64,000 nucleotides of DNA from Rhynchonema sp. JSB1_4 (taxonomy: Eukaryota; Nematoda; Chromadorea; Monhysterida; Xyalidae): positions 161,608 to 225,607 of the forward strand of contig JASAMV010006079.1 of assembly GCA_030248065.1 (NCBI GenBank), in the 5' to 3' direction. Both the position numbers and the translations under genes were made by a program. The notes beneath the pieces were generated by a model. It worked only from the letters and a program-made list of their open reading frames with translations. It had not been told where the DNA came from and did not search any database. Shown here piece by piece: positions 24,010 through 36,147 of this stretch (position 1 is the first letter of the stretch; each line of letters opens with the position of its first letter).

Positions 24010-24965
24010 GTCAGAACAGTGTAGTTCCTGGGGGGAGGGGGTCCCCCCTCGGGCCCTGCCCTCGGGTACGCTATCTCCCCCTCAGGTAATACACTATCCC
24101 CCTATCTCCCCCTCCAGGCACACTATCTCCCCCAATTTTTGCCTAAAACAGGCTTTTTAGGCCTAAAATGGGCATTTTTAGGCCAAAAATGTGTGATTTT
24201 CAGGTCAATGTTCTCAAAAGTCGCCAAAATACCCTTTTTATGAAGAATTCTTTCCAAAAAGGGGCAAAAATAGGTCAAATTTTCTACCTCAAAAGGTGAC
24301 TTTTTCCTGAATTTGGCTCTTCCCCCCCCCTTCCCCCCTCGGGGGCAGGGTTTATTTTTTCAAAATGGGCTAGTAGCAAGAAGCTAGTAAAATCAAAAAT
24401 TTAGTAGCTTTTTTTGCCACTGAAGAGCCAATTTACTAGCTTTTTTTGGCCAAGATAATAATTTAGTAGCTTTTGGGCTACTAAATTTGAAAATTTACCA
24501 GCTTTTCAAAAAATTTAGTAGCTAAAAAGCTACTAAATTTGGTTAAAAAATCCACCGCCCGGCCCGATTTTTTCGGCCCGACTTTTTCTGATGGTATTTT
24601 GAAGCAATTTTTTGGTGCAAAAATTACTGTTTTTTGGTTAAAAAATACCTGATAATCATAGAAGTCGGTACTAATTTGCAGAATCGCGAGAAATTTTGGC
24701 AAACTTGGCCTGAAAAATCACGATTTTTTATTGAAATTCGATGATGTCGGGCCTTTTCGGGCCGGCCACCCCGGCCCCGCCGGCCCGACATTCCGGAAAG
24801 TCGGCCCGGCCCGGCCCGACCGTTCGGGCCGGAAATCTCGGCCCGAGCCGGCCCGAATCCCACCTTTGAAACGGAACAGAACGGAATCAAAGATCAGGAT
24901 CAGGCCGGGATTTTGGACTTTTGGCTCGTGCCGGGCCGGGCCCGGCCCGAATTGCTCAAATTTCA
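24010..24965. repeat. Composite repeat block: G/C runs, TAGTAGCT clusters and GGCCC-rich element
   Basis: Three parts are readable. 24018-24340 resembles 12308-12900 (CAGTGTAGTTCCTGGGG, CTATCTCCCCCTC). 24365-24545 has about seven copies of (TTT)AGTAGCT or its complement. 24550-24960 is dense in GGCCCG and includes an inverted match to 12129-12260, with AATTCGATGATGTCGGGCC shared. No coding sequence. Confidence 0.6.
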
Positions 24966-26166
24966 AGCCAAAACCATCATTTTGGACGAAAAATCTCCAA
25001 AACAATTGCGCTTCGCGCAGAGTATATGCACATTCTTTCTGGGACCGAAATGGACCCGGTGTACAGAAACCTAATCACAAAAACATAAACATGCTTCTGA
25101 AGAAAATTTTGCAAATGGAGCGATTTTTTCTTTTGAATAAGGTTTTGGCAAAATTGGGAGGAGCGAATAGAACGTCAAGCTCAGGAGAGCATGGCAAAAA
25201 TTATCGGAAGCGCCGCCGTCACCGGCACCGGGGAACCGTGTGTAGGCAAGCCACCAGCTCATGGCACTCGCACACACAGGCTGCATGCTACATTACTGCC
25301 GTCAACGAATGCACCTATTCTCTGCAGTTATCCGTTGAAACATCCCCAAATTTTGCAGCTGTGCAGAAAAGTGTTATGGCAAGCAGCAAATGATAACCGA
25401 ACAAATTAAAAAGCGGTCATCAAAGTATGACACTCGCTCAAAGTGTATACATCTTGTTTAGAAATAGGCGTGTGCTGCTGCATGCGCTGTGTGTATAAAA
25501 GTGCCATGAGCCGATGGATTGCCCATACAGTAAGTAAGCATGACAATGGTGCATGTCACCTACAAATACTCACGAACGTACAACCTGTGTTTGAGAGACG
25601 CACTGTTTGGTACGAAAAGGTCACGAAGCAAAACGACGAACAATCCACGCGCAGTCCTCAAGTTGTTGAAAGGTTTGTCGGTTGCAGTCTTACGTATGTG
25701 GTGATGTGTGCCCTAGATGTTTTGCCCAGAATCAAGACACTTCAAAATCGAGGACAAAATCTCTGTCTAGGTAGGGCCCAAATTCAGGAGATCAAGCCAA
25801 GAGCTTCATTTGGTTTCCTGTGTTGAAGTGTGCCATTGTTCGCATCGCCCACCATCGGTGTTATGACCAACAAACGCTTCACAATCACAATTAAAATTTA
25901 TCGTTGGATTACACTCAAGCACGGCCTAAATTACTTAGGGTAATTTGTTGGCATTAATTTTTTTTGCAAAAAGAGATGAAGTTTGGTGTAATTTCTTCCT
26001 AAACATTGTTTGAAACTTCAGAGTCCGCATGGTTTGAAAAAAATCACCAGTACTAACTAACCCACATGTGTACATAAGCTGTTAACTGGATGTGACTGAA
26101 AGATAAAAGACGCCAAGCACAACAACAAAGACAGTTTCTGGAATAAATCGTGAACAATTTCAAATC
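24966..26166. other. Intergenic region, no gene recognised
   Basis: Open frames at 24731-25393 and 25443-25826 resemble no family I know, and the first runs through repeat DNA. It ends at the left edge of the palindrome. Confidence 0.4.
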
Positions 26167-26178
26167 AGAGCAGTGCGT

Positions 26179-26593
26179 CTAGTAGCAGATGCAAGTGCCA
26201 TTGACACATCGGCCGCCATTCTTATGCAACACGCGGTAGCACCATTCAGCACAGAATTGATCACCATAGGGCAGTTGACAGACAATCTTGGGCTGGGTGG
26301 CCTTGAGGTATTGCTCAATGCCGGACATTGAGATCGGGCTGTCATCGTCGGGACACGTCATCTCGCACCGACCGTTGTCCAAACATTTGCAGGTGCAATC
26401 GGTCGGGCACGGATCGAGGCAGCCGCAACCAACGCGGTCCGGCTCTGAAGTGGAAAGAAAGGAACAGATAGGTGGAGGTGTACTTGCCACCTTGACATTC
26501 GAAACACAAACGACTGAGCCACTAACCGGTGGGCAGAGCGGCAGCGAGAGTCATCGTCGCCACGACACACAGGAGCACAGTTGACAGTTGCAT
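26179..26593 (-). CDS. Secreted defensin-like peptide, copy A
   Basis: Exons 26593-26527 and 26444-26179 (phase 1) encode 110 residues, identical to copy B at 27555-27969. Residues 1-20 are a signal peptide (MQLSTVLLCVVATMTLAAAL). Residues 29-53 hold eight cysteines (GCGCLDPCPTDCTCKC, then GRCEMTC). Residues 78-109 hold six in the order C...CAEWC...GGRC...CIC, matching the cysteine-stabilised alpha-beta pattern of invertebrate defensins (CxxxC, GxC, CxC). The likely role is a secreted antimicrobial or immune peptide; this is inferred from pattern alone. A TATA box (26709-26717) lies about 115 bp upstream. The gene diverges from its twin. Confidence 0.85.
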
Positions 26594-26708
26594 GCTGTTG
26601 GGCAAGTGTGGGAAGGACTGCTGTTGTTGTGTGGAAAAAGAAGTTCGGTCGATCTCAAGGTATCAGATTGAACACCACTCGATTGGAAAATTGTCCGTTT
26701 CTGCACTC

Positions 26709-26717
26709 CTTATATAG
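26709..26717 (-). promoter_or_regulatory. TATA box of defensin-like copy A
   Basis: CCTTATATA on the plus strand reads TATATAAGG on the minus strand, 115 bp above the ATG at 26593. It is mirrored at 27432-27440. A GATA site (GCGATAAC) lies just outside it in both arms. Confidence 0.7.
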
Positions 26718-26966
26718 CCGCTTCATTTCGAAAGCGATAACATCAGTTCCGTTGTTTACCTGTTAATTACCGTCGTTTAATTTGACCAAAACCAACGTCA
26801 TAGTGCTATGCACCAGACGTGCATCAATAAGTGGTCTTCATAAAGTTCTGGGAATATCAAGTCAGAACTAAGTACCAAGCGCTGTTACGCGTTGGCGCAG
26901 ATCCTGAACAACAACAACAGAATTGCGAAACATATTCTTTGTTAAAATTCATTTTATCTTGAATTT

Positions 26967-27176
26967 GGTAAAATGTAAATCGACGTCTTTCGCCAGCATG
27001 CGTTTACACAAAGGTTGCTTATCAACCATTGGTTGTGTATTTTAGTTTACGTGTTTCACACCAATAAAGCTTTCAAATCTTGCTTTTATAGTGCAACACC
27101 AAGCCTGCCTAGCTATTGGTTGCACCTGTCCGAGCCTCTTGAAAAGAAGACGCATGATAAACTAATATAATTTATC
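26967..27176. other. Spacer (loop) of the defensin palindrome
   Basis: About 210 bp of unique sequence sits between the arms. With the inner arms it forms the shared divergent promoter region. It contains ACCATTGGTTG and an AATAAAGC, but no gene. Confidence 0.7.
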
Positions 27177-27431
27177 AAATTCAAGATAAAATGAATTTTA
27201 ACAAAGAATATGTTTCACAATTCTGTTGTTGTTGTTAAGGATCTGCACCAACGCGTAACAGCGCTTGGTACTTCGTTCTGACGAGATATTCCCAGAACTT
27301 TATGAAGACCACTTAGGGTATTGATGCACGTCCGGTGCATAGCATTATGACGTTGGTTTTGGTCAAATTAAATGACGGTAATTAACAGGTAAACAACGGA
27401 ACTGATGTTATCGCTTTCGAAATGATGCGGC

Positions 27432-27440
27432 TATATAAGG
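27432..27440 (+). promoter_or_regulatory. TATA box of defensin-like copy B
   Basis: TATATAAGG, 115 bp before the ATG at 27555; TTATCGC (GATA complement) lies about 20 bp upstream. It mirrors the copy A promoter. Confidence 0.7.
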
Positions 27441-27554
27441 AGTGCAGAAACGGACAATTTTCCAATCGAGTGGTGTTCAATCTGATACCTTGAGATCGAC
27501 CGAACTTCTTTTTCCACACAACAACAGCAGTCCTTCCCACACTTGCCCAACAGC

Positions 27555-27969
27555 ATGCAACTGTCAACTGTGCTCCTGTGTGTCGTGGCGACGATGACTC
27601 TCGCTGCCGCTCTGCCCACCGGTTAGTGGCTCAGTCGTTTGTGTTTCGAATGTCAAGGTGGCAAGTACACCTCCACCTATCTGTTCCTTTCTTTCCACTT
27701 CAGAGCCGGACCGCGTTGGTTGCGGCTGCCTCGATCCGTGCCCGACCGATTGCACCTGCAAATGTTTGGACAACGGTCGGTGCGAGATGACGTGTCCCGA
27801 CGATGACAGCCCGATCTCAATGTCCGGCATTGAGCAATACCTCAAGGCCACCCAGCCCAAGATTGTCTGTCAACTGCCCTATGGTGATCAATTCTGTGCT
27901 GAATGGTGCTACCGCGTGTTGCATAAGAATGGCGGCCGATGTGTCAATGGCACTTGCATCTGCTACTAG
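27555..27969 (+). CDS. Secreted defensin-like peptide, copy B
   Basis: Exons 27555-27621 and 27704-27969 encode 110 residues, identical to copy A. The signal peptide is followed at once by EPDRVGCGC. Cysteines are at 29, 31, 35, 39, 41, 43, 49, 53 (first module) and 78, 87, 91, 102, 107, 109 (second module). An acidic linker (CPDDDSPISMSGIEQ) joins the modules. The second module alone fits a six-cysteine defensin; the known nematode ABF peptides have eight cysteines, and I know no nematode defensin with this extra N-terminal module. The last residue, Tyr110, directly follows the CxC. The outer edge of the palindrome falls 12 bp past the stop, so the copies have different 3' flanks and perhaps different polyadenylation. 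Confidence 0.85.
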
Positions 27970-28214
27970 ACGCACTGCTCGGATTCGTGATTGGATGTTA
28001 TTCACACTTGCAATTTACTCCAGAAATATTTGCCGTTTGTACCCCTGATTTTTTCAAATTCTTCACAGCAGGTCGCTATTTGCTAGTATGTACTTACGGA
28101 ATGTATAATAGTAACGTAACATGTACGGCGTCTTACATTTTAAAAGTAGATCAGATCTCCCGTCGTAATGATTGTGTTAAAAATTGTGATCTCTGTATTG
28201 CTTTGTAAAAAATA

Positions 28215-28248
28215 CAAACTCTGATTTCATCTGCACAATCAGAGTTTG
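28215..28248. repeat. Perfect 12-bp hairpin
   Basis: CAAACTCTGATT pairs exactly with AATCAGAGTTTG across a 10-nt loop. Confidence 0.85.
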
Positions 28249-28899
28249 CATTTATATGATTTGCAAAAGATAAAGACGATAACTACATATTTGTGCCTAC
28301 GTTATTGGGTCTGATGATTTATCGTGCTCAATGAAACGAATGCTGTGTAACTGCCGCGGTTACTAATTACTACTGTTTTTTTTTGAATGATCGTCATGAG
28401 AAAACCAGCAAAATCGAAAACATCAATGTCATAAATGAACCCACTTAATTCAATTTTAAATCGGTTTCACCTCTCGGAAAATTCTTGCTCTTAATTAAAA
28501 AATAGGTTTTGGGATTGTCATTAGTATTGCAACAGCGAAACTAACGTATATGGCGGGCTAACGTATAATTGTGGTATAATCTTGTCACGCACATTAAGTG
28601 TTTACCTACCCTTACCCCCAACTGAACTGACCTCTACACCGTTTCGAAAATATTACCCTTGCCATGAGAAATCTAGATTTTGGAATTGGATTTTCAAAAA
28701 GTTGCTTTGTGAAGTTCCACGAGGCCCATAAAGCTTTGCAGGAGGGGAAACTGAAGAAAATTTGAAGCCGCACTGTGTAAAACACTTTTGGCTTTTACAT
28801 GAGATACATCCGAGATCACATGCTTAGCGGTTTTTCGAAAAAAATGAACAGAACAGCACACCTTCGAATGAGCGACTACAATATTCATGTCATTCACAA

Positions 28900-29125
28900 C
28901 ACAAAGTCAAGTTCAACGTCAAAGTTCACCGTCCCACTGAAAGTTATGTGCATACATAATGACTCTGAACTTCCACGAGTTCAAAGTGAAATTCAATGTC
29001 AAGCTGACCGTCATACACCGTAGTTCAAAGTCAGATCTTTCGGGCTCACGCTGACTGATGCAGTGGACGCGGTTTCCTGAACGAAGGGTCATCTGTGACG
29101 CGTTGTTGTGCATGGTGGCGCTCCA
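28900..29125. repeat. Dispersed repeat, copy 2
   Basis: It shares ordered blocks with 4585-4740: GTCAAGTTCAACGTCAAAGT, CAGATCTTTCGGGCTCA, GCAGTGGACGCGGTTTCC, GAACGAAGGGTCA and TTGTGCATG. Confidence 0.55.
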
Positions 29126-29445
29126 ATCGGTGGCCGAATTTTAATTCACAGGACGTCACCTGTTCTCATAATAAATTAGGTGGTTTTTTATACTGTAGTC
29201 GAGCTCGTCAAAGACCATCATTGGTATGCAATGTACAGTGAATGAATTATGTTCACCTTTCTGCGAATAGACTTTCCTTCTTGTTTATCCCGACATATCA
29301 CACATCAATCTCTTCAAGAGCATAAAAACATTTTCAGGTGGTATATAAGGATGAAAACAAGGACTGCACTTTCATCTTTGTTTTATTATTGCAAAGGGGC
29401 ATCGTTGGGTGTGATCGGGCAATAATCGAGACCTCCGAATCAGCC

Positions 29446-30424
29446 ATGTTTGCGTTACTTCTTGTCTGCTCGTTCTGCGTGTCAAGTGCTCTCGGTTGTG
29501 GCACCGCTTTCTTCAGTCACACTGGCAGCAGTGAGTGAACAGTTTCGTTGCATGAGAAAATTGTTGAAGAATTTGCTGTTCTGTAAGTGAATATATATTT
29601 GTCACAGGACAGTCCTACTGCTGGGAAGTTGCTGTATATGTGCACTCCGACAATACTTTTGGGAGAAACTTTTCAACCGCGTTGCCTGATCCGTAAAGCG
29701 CATGATGCGTGCACTGGCTATAGCGGTCGCGTGACTTCTGTAGCCAGTGTACGCATAAGGCGCTTTACGGATCAGGCAAGGCGGTTGAAAAGTTTCTCCC
29801 AAAAGTATTGTCAGAGTATACATAGCGTGTTTATCTAACAGTTTCACTTTTTCCCCAACCAACTCACAGCCTCGTGCCGTGACGTGATTGTGACGTCCAC
29901 CAATGCCCCAGCAGTCAGCTACATTGACAATGGCAATCCCAGTGTGGTCAATGGAGTGCGGTTACATCCGGTTGGCAGTCGTGCTATAATCCATTGCGGG
30001 TAAGATCCAGAGACCATTCAGAAAAGATTCCATCTTTTGTCCGTAGACTCAGGCATATTCTTCTGTTTTTTATGACCCTGATTCGTTCACTATAAGGCAC
30101 AGTAGTATGTTCAAGCCGTTCAACACAGATCGCAGTCCATGCTTATCTGCTCTGTTTCATGCGCATTTCAGCACTAACCAGCTGCTGCGACGTTCTACAA
30201 CCAACACATCAGGTGCGAACACATTCGTTGATGGTGGTGGACTGGGATACATTGGCATGAAGGAATTGACATGTAACGCTGATGGCAACTGGTCGGACAC
30301 GAATGCGTTTACCTGTGTGCCTGGTTGGTGCACTTGCAGCTTGCACATTTTTTAAACATTGAATTTAAGAATAATAACATGCTTCTTTTGTGTTTCAGTG
30401 AACTGCACCCCAACAACTGGTTGA
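29446..30424 (+). CDS. Small secreted sushi/CCP-like protein
   Basis: Four exons (29446-29530, 29870-29999, 30172-30323, 30399-30424; phases 1, 2, 1) encode 130 residues. Residues 1-17 are a signal peptide (MFALLLVCSFCVSSALG). The rest has a cysteine and tryptophan layout like a complement-control (sushi) or nematode DUF281-like module: IIHCG, then a Gly-rich turn, ELTCNADGNWSD, FTCVP and VNC near the end. It lacks any membrane segment or lipid anchor, so it is probably secreted. The third donor is GTTGGT. Intron 1 contains a 190-bp hairpin element. I do not recognise a specific orthologue. Confidence 0.7.
29636..29824. mobile_element. Hairpin (foldback) element in an intron
   Basis: GACAATACTTTTGGGAGAAA at 29649 pairs with TTTCTCCCAAAAGTATTGTC ending at 29812. 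The two arms of about 80 bp include CTGATCCGTAAAGCGC and GCGCTTTACGGATCAG. Weaker pairing extends to 29636 and 29824. No coding sequence. Confidence 0.85.
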
Positions 30425-30706
30425 ATTGACAGTGGCTGCATGGTTTACGGTGATTCCAAGGTCTTTCATATGCATACAATTAGCTCAACTTGGTCCTTAT
30501 TCGCAAATATGGATTACTTTCGTGAACACGAAATACGATCATGTCCCTTATCGCAGTTTTTAAAATTTGTCTTCTCACACAATTCGTTCGTTCAATTTGT
30601 TCGAAAAGACATACAGCGTCCGAAAACCTGGTAAATCGAAACAGACATTGCTATTTCCACGAGCTATATTGTGCATAGAGCCTGATCAACGTGTCATGTA
30701 CACATT

Positions 30707-30933
30707 GGGTGGAATTTTCGAAACGGTGTAAAGGTCAGTTGGGCGTAAAGGTCAGTGTAAAGTTCGGTCGAAAGCTCGGTCGGCGTAGCTCGGTGTAAAC
30801 GTGAAACATTGCATGTTATTAACGTGGAATGTTTCAAGTTTACACCGAAGGTCTATCACACTGAGCTGTGGACCGAGCTTTCCACCGACCTTCACACCCA
30901 ACTGACCTTTACACCGTTTCGAAAATATCACCC
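30707..30933. mobile_element. 227-bp foldback MITE, copy 2
   Basis: Over 90 per cent identical by eye to 20128-20353, in the same orientation, with ATT on both sides (30704-30706 and 30934-30936). The terminal GGGTGGAATTTTCGAAACGG pairs with the other end. Confidence 0.85.
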
Positions 30934-31291
30934 ATTGTTAGTTGGATGTGAACAAATTTTCTACGATGGTCTTTTTTTACATTCAACGCATGTCATGTGG
31001 CAAAGCTGCACAACACCACGCAAAGAGAAACAGTCTCCTGAACCGAACACAATTCTCAGCCATGTGAGTTTGCTTTTTGGGTAGCCGACGATGTTGTTTT
31101 GATGGGGAGCGAATGCACATTCAAAAAAGTAAAGGCATAAAAGTTTCTCACAGCTCTCAGCGTGCAACTTTTACGCTGGACAAAATAACTGAAACACCTA
31201 CATATGTATGTAAATCGCAAGATAATTGCCCAACCCATTTTGCCACATAACGTTATTTATCAAGTCCCTGATCCTGCCCACGGCCCTGCTC

Positions 31292-32955
31292 TTAAAGGGC
31301 TCGGGACATAACCGAAGGAAGGGTAGCAGGACATATTGTTACACACCGTTGGAAAGCATTCCGACAGCCTATATCACGCACAAATTTTAAGCCCCTTGGA
31401 GATTCGCTATCTCTTGGTAGAGCGACTTTTCGTTCCAGAAAAAACTGATTTTTTGCACAAATTGGAACGACCGGTGCAGAAACCCCAAATGCACTGAAGG
31501 TCAAGTAACACATGGATAGGATTACAACAGCTTCGGAATAACTTATCAACACAACTTCAGTTGCTCAAACCATTGCTTCACACGGTGAGGGTGCGAAACG
31601 TTCCAAAAATCGGCCTTATTTTTCGATAACACAAGTTTGTCCCTAAATTTTGAGGTCACGCTTGGCGCTACGGAAATAAGAGCGCAATGGGGAAATAGAG
31701 CATCGTCGAAAGTACCAGAAAATAAGGTTTTTAAATTTTTTAACTCATGGCTAGCTCCGTGACAGGCCTAAAAATCAATTAAATTGCCGCTAAATTAGGT
31801 GGTTATATTCATCGCCAGAATTGTGACACATAAAGGCCACAGATTGTATTGGATTCGAAACAAAAAATTGAGAGAAACGTCTGGTTTAACAACCTATCAA
31901 GGTCCGAAGACCCCAAGGTCTACAGATCTCTCTGGGTAGCCATACTAATCTGAATATGATATTCAGCTATAAATGCTTAATGTTAAAAGCTATTGTAAAT
32001 GTGACAGCACCAAACAATGTATCTCGGGATTAGCTTTCGAACGATATATAACAAGCTCCAATAAATTGTTACGCTTAAGGGCAGAGGCTAAAAAATTGCT
32101 TTTTTGACGATTCTGGAATGAACCGTCACGTCACCATGTGCGATTTCGGAATGTTGACCGTTTCTTGCCCACAGTAAGAGATAGTATGGGCATGTTATAT
32201 ATCGTTCGATAGCTACGTTGAAGCTACATCGTTTAAAGCTATTAAATGTCCAATAATCTTTAACAGTAACGACTTATAGCCAAATATCTTATTCAGGCTG
32301 GCATGGCTGCAGCAGCCGGACCATGGAGTTTGAAGTTTTGAAACTCGTCTAGATTGTTGGACTGTGCGTTTATCTGACTTTCTCGTTTCCAATGCAATGC
32401 AATACGTGGCTTATTTACATCACATTTTCATCAATGAATGCAACTATGCAGTTTAGGGGCAATTTTTAGGTCTTTTTTGGTCCGTCACGCCGCTATCAAA
32501 GTGTTTCCAAATTTAAAAACCTTATTTTCTAGTACTTTCGACAATGCTCTGTTTTTCTGTTGCATTTTCAATTCTGCAACACAAAGCACGGCCTCAAAAT
32601 TTAGGGACAAACTTGTGTCCTCGAAAAATATGGCCGATTTTTGGAATGTTTCGCACCCTCACCGAGGGAAACAATGGTTTGAGCGACTGAAGTTGTCATG
32701 ATAAATTATCCAGTAGCTGTTGTAATCCCATCCACGTGTTACTCGACCTTCAACTCATTTGGGGTTTCTGCACCGGTCGTTTAAAGTTGTGAGAAAATTC
32801 ACTTTTCTCTGGAACGAAAAGTCCCTCTACCAAGAGATAGCGAATCTATAAGGAGCTGCATATTTGTGCGTGATATGTGCTGCCACAGTGCTTTTCAGCG
32901 ATGTATAACACTGTGCTCTGCTGCCCTTCTTTCGGTTGTGTCCCGAGCCCTTTAA
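31292..32955. mobile_element. 1.66-kb TTAA-flanked foldback element
   Basis: TTAAAGGGCTCGGGACATAA at the left pairs with TGTCCCGAGCCCTTTAA at the right. Matching blocks continue in mirrored order towards the centre near 32124: GATTCGCTATCTCTTGGTAG with CTACCAAGAGATAGCGAATC, TTTGTCCCTAAATTTTGAGG with CCTCAAAATTTAGGGACAAA, and TATATCGTTCGATAGC. There is no transposase. The termini resemble the 3881-4537 element. Confidence 0.82.
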
Positions 32956-33835
32956 GATTCAGATAAGGTTGCTCGACTCCATAAGTAATATATGTACTTG
33001 ACGAACTTCAACTGCATGCGCTACACCGATCTCTGAATCTGACCCTCACGGTGCATTGTTTCAAAGGGGATAGGGAGTTCTAATCGACGTGGTTGAACAT
33101 CATAAATTTCACAAATTTTTTAAGAGATAATCGTGTGATAATCTCATGAATTAAATGAAATTCTCCTCGACACAGTTCTTAACCCTTTGTAAAGACATAG
33201 TATAGTCCAGCCACGAACTCATGAGACGCTTTTTTTTGAAATTGGCTTGTGCGGATCCAACAATGTTCCGGTTCCACGTATTTAGGAAATGAAAGAAAGA
33301 GAAACGCACGTATTTTTTAAAAACACGCTCTCCACTCGGTGCGTAAATTCCCTTTTGACTCCCAAAACATTTGTGTGCTGAACAACGCTGCTGTTCGCGT
33401 AAGCACGCAACAAATTGAGGTCAGCCAGCTGGAACTTGTCATCATCTCCCTCAGCCAATCTCTTTCTTTTGTTTGCGAAAACACGTGTATCTAGAGCATT
33501 TTTGAATGCGGCCAAGCAAGCTTTAAAAAAAGTCGTCTCATGAGCTGGTGGCTGGACTATACATACATTGTACATTAAGTGTATACTATAGTATTGTATT
33601 TGAGTCAATTATTAATGAGTTCGTCATGCCCGAATTGCACGTTCGATTATTGGTTCATTAATTTGATTCTTCGATCTAAAACTGTCATTGACCTGTCTAT
33701 TTTTCAACATCTTATTGAAAACTGAGAAATTCACAGACCATTCATTATTGATCCCAATTAAATTTTGACTTTCGCTTTGTTGTGTCGACAATTACAATGA
33801 TAAGTCGTGTCGTGTACACTAGAACTGAAGTTTTC

Positions 33836-35257
<1,422 letters not shown>

Positions 35258-36147
35258 TTCCTCCGACAGCCGAACTACGCTTTCAACAACGTGAAAAAGG
35301 GTTTTACTTGACGTGTGTAACTTTGAAACTTGGACTGTCTGCTGTTGTAGTCGGCACAACTTATGTAAACCATTGTGCGCGGAATGTTTACAAGGTATTT
35401 TTGCGTGTCAGATACGCTAACACACATTTATAAATGGCATGTGTGACTGTTACTATTTGTATGCGCATGTAAAACGACGCTGCCTTGGTTAAGTTTTTGT
35501 TGAGATCAATAACACTTGAGTTGTTTACATATCACAGGAACTTTGTTTTTATGTGCTTCATGAAACTTGATCAGGCTTGGCAGAATGTAAAACGAACTTT
35601 GCGGAAACCGATGTACGGAGGACAAAAACATTTTAAAGCAAAAAGTGGTGGAACCATGTTTGACTAAATAACACATACAGTAGAGCTTATAAATAACTAC
35701 TTTCAAAGAATAATAGTCTCTTGCTTTATTTATTATATGCAGACGTTGATGGACCATAAGCCATGAGACGTAGTTGGGGATGCCAGGCTGAATCCGTCAC
35801 CGGATAGGTCTCTCTGAAAATAAAAAGTGGACAAGAAGGGAAAGAAAAAAAAAAAAAAACCAAAACAAAAAAAAAAAAAAAAACAAAACACGAAAAACAA
35901 AAACCAAAGCGCAAAAAAAAAAACAAAAAAAAAACCAAGGAGAGAAAAAAAACCGAAAAAAAAAAAACAAAAAACGAATAAAACAGACAAAAAAACAAAA
36001 CACAACCTTTAACGAGCTAATTATGTATGTATGTACTAGGCAAGTGACCGTAACTTCTACATAGCTCCCCGAAGCGTCATGCAATCACAGTTTGGCACAC
36101 ACAGGAATGAGCACAAATCACGCACAAGCAATAAACCCTAAGAACTT
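35258..36147. other. Intergenic region with A-rich tract
   Basis: 35840-36000 is nearly all A on the plus strand with scattered C and G (open on the minus strand as poly-Phe/Leu, not a real gene). A TTTCAG acceptor-like site at 35814-35819 (-), with an open frame down to 35727, could be a further 3' exon of the EGF-SEA gene. Confidence 0.4.

Larger units (their letters stand above)
26167..26966. repeat. Left arm of the defensin-gene palindrome
   Basis: This arm is the reverse complement of 27177-27981. Mirrored coordinates sum to 54148 from the outer edge to about 26820, so the genes align without indels; a few small differences occur further in. The outer edge is sharp: AGCAGTGCGTCTAGTAGCAG is shared and the next bases differ. 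Confidence 0.92.
27177..27981. repeat. Right arm of the defensin-gene palindrome
   Basis: Reverse complement of 26167-26966, about 800 bp. Small differences are confined to the inner third (for example around 27225-27330). Confidence 0.92.
27982..29445. other. Intergenic region with repeat fragments
   Basis: No gene recognised. It holds a 12-bp-stem hairpin (28215-28248), a fragment of the 226-bp MITE (28617-28662, CTACACCGTTTCGAAAATAT) and a second copy of the 4585-4740 repeat (28900-29125). Confidence 0.5.
30425..33835. other. Gene-poor region with transposon remnants
   Basis: It holds MITE copy 2 (30707-30933) and a large foldback (31292-32955). The frame at 33282-33608 (-) and others here show no family similarity I recognise. 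Confidence 0.5.

Noticed and set aside
24731..25393. 220-codon plus-strand frame
   Set aside because: Its first part is GGCCC repeat DNA and the rest has no recognisable domain.
35733..36005. Minus-strand Phe-rich frames resembling membrane proteins
   Set aside because: They come from an A-rich tract on the plus strand; pure composition effect.
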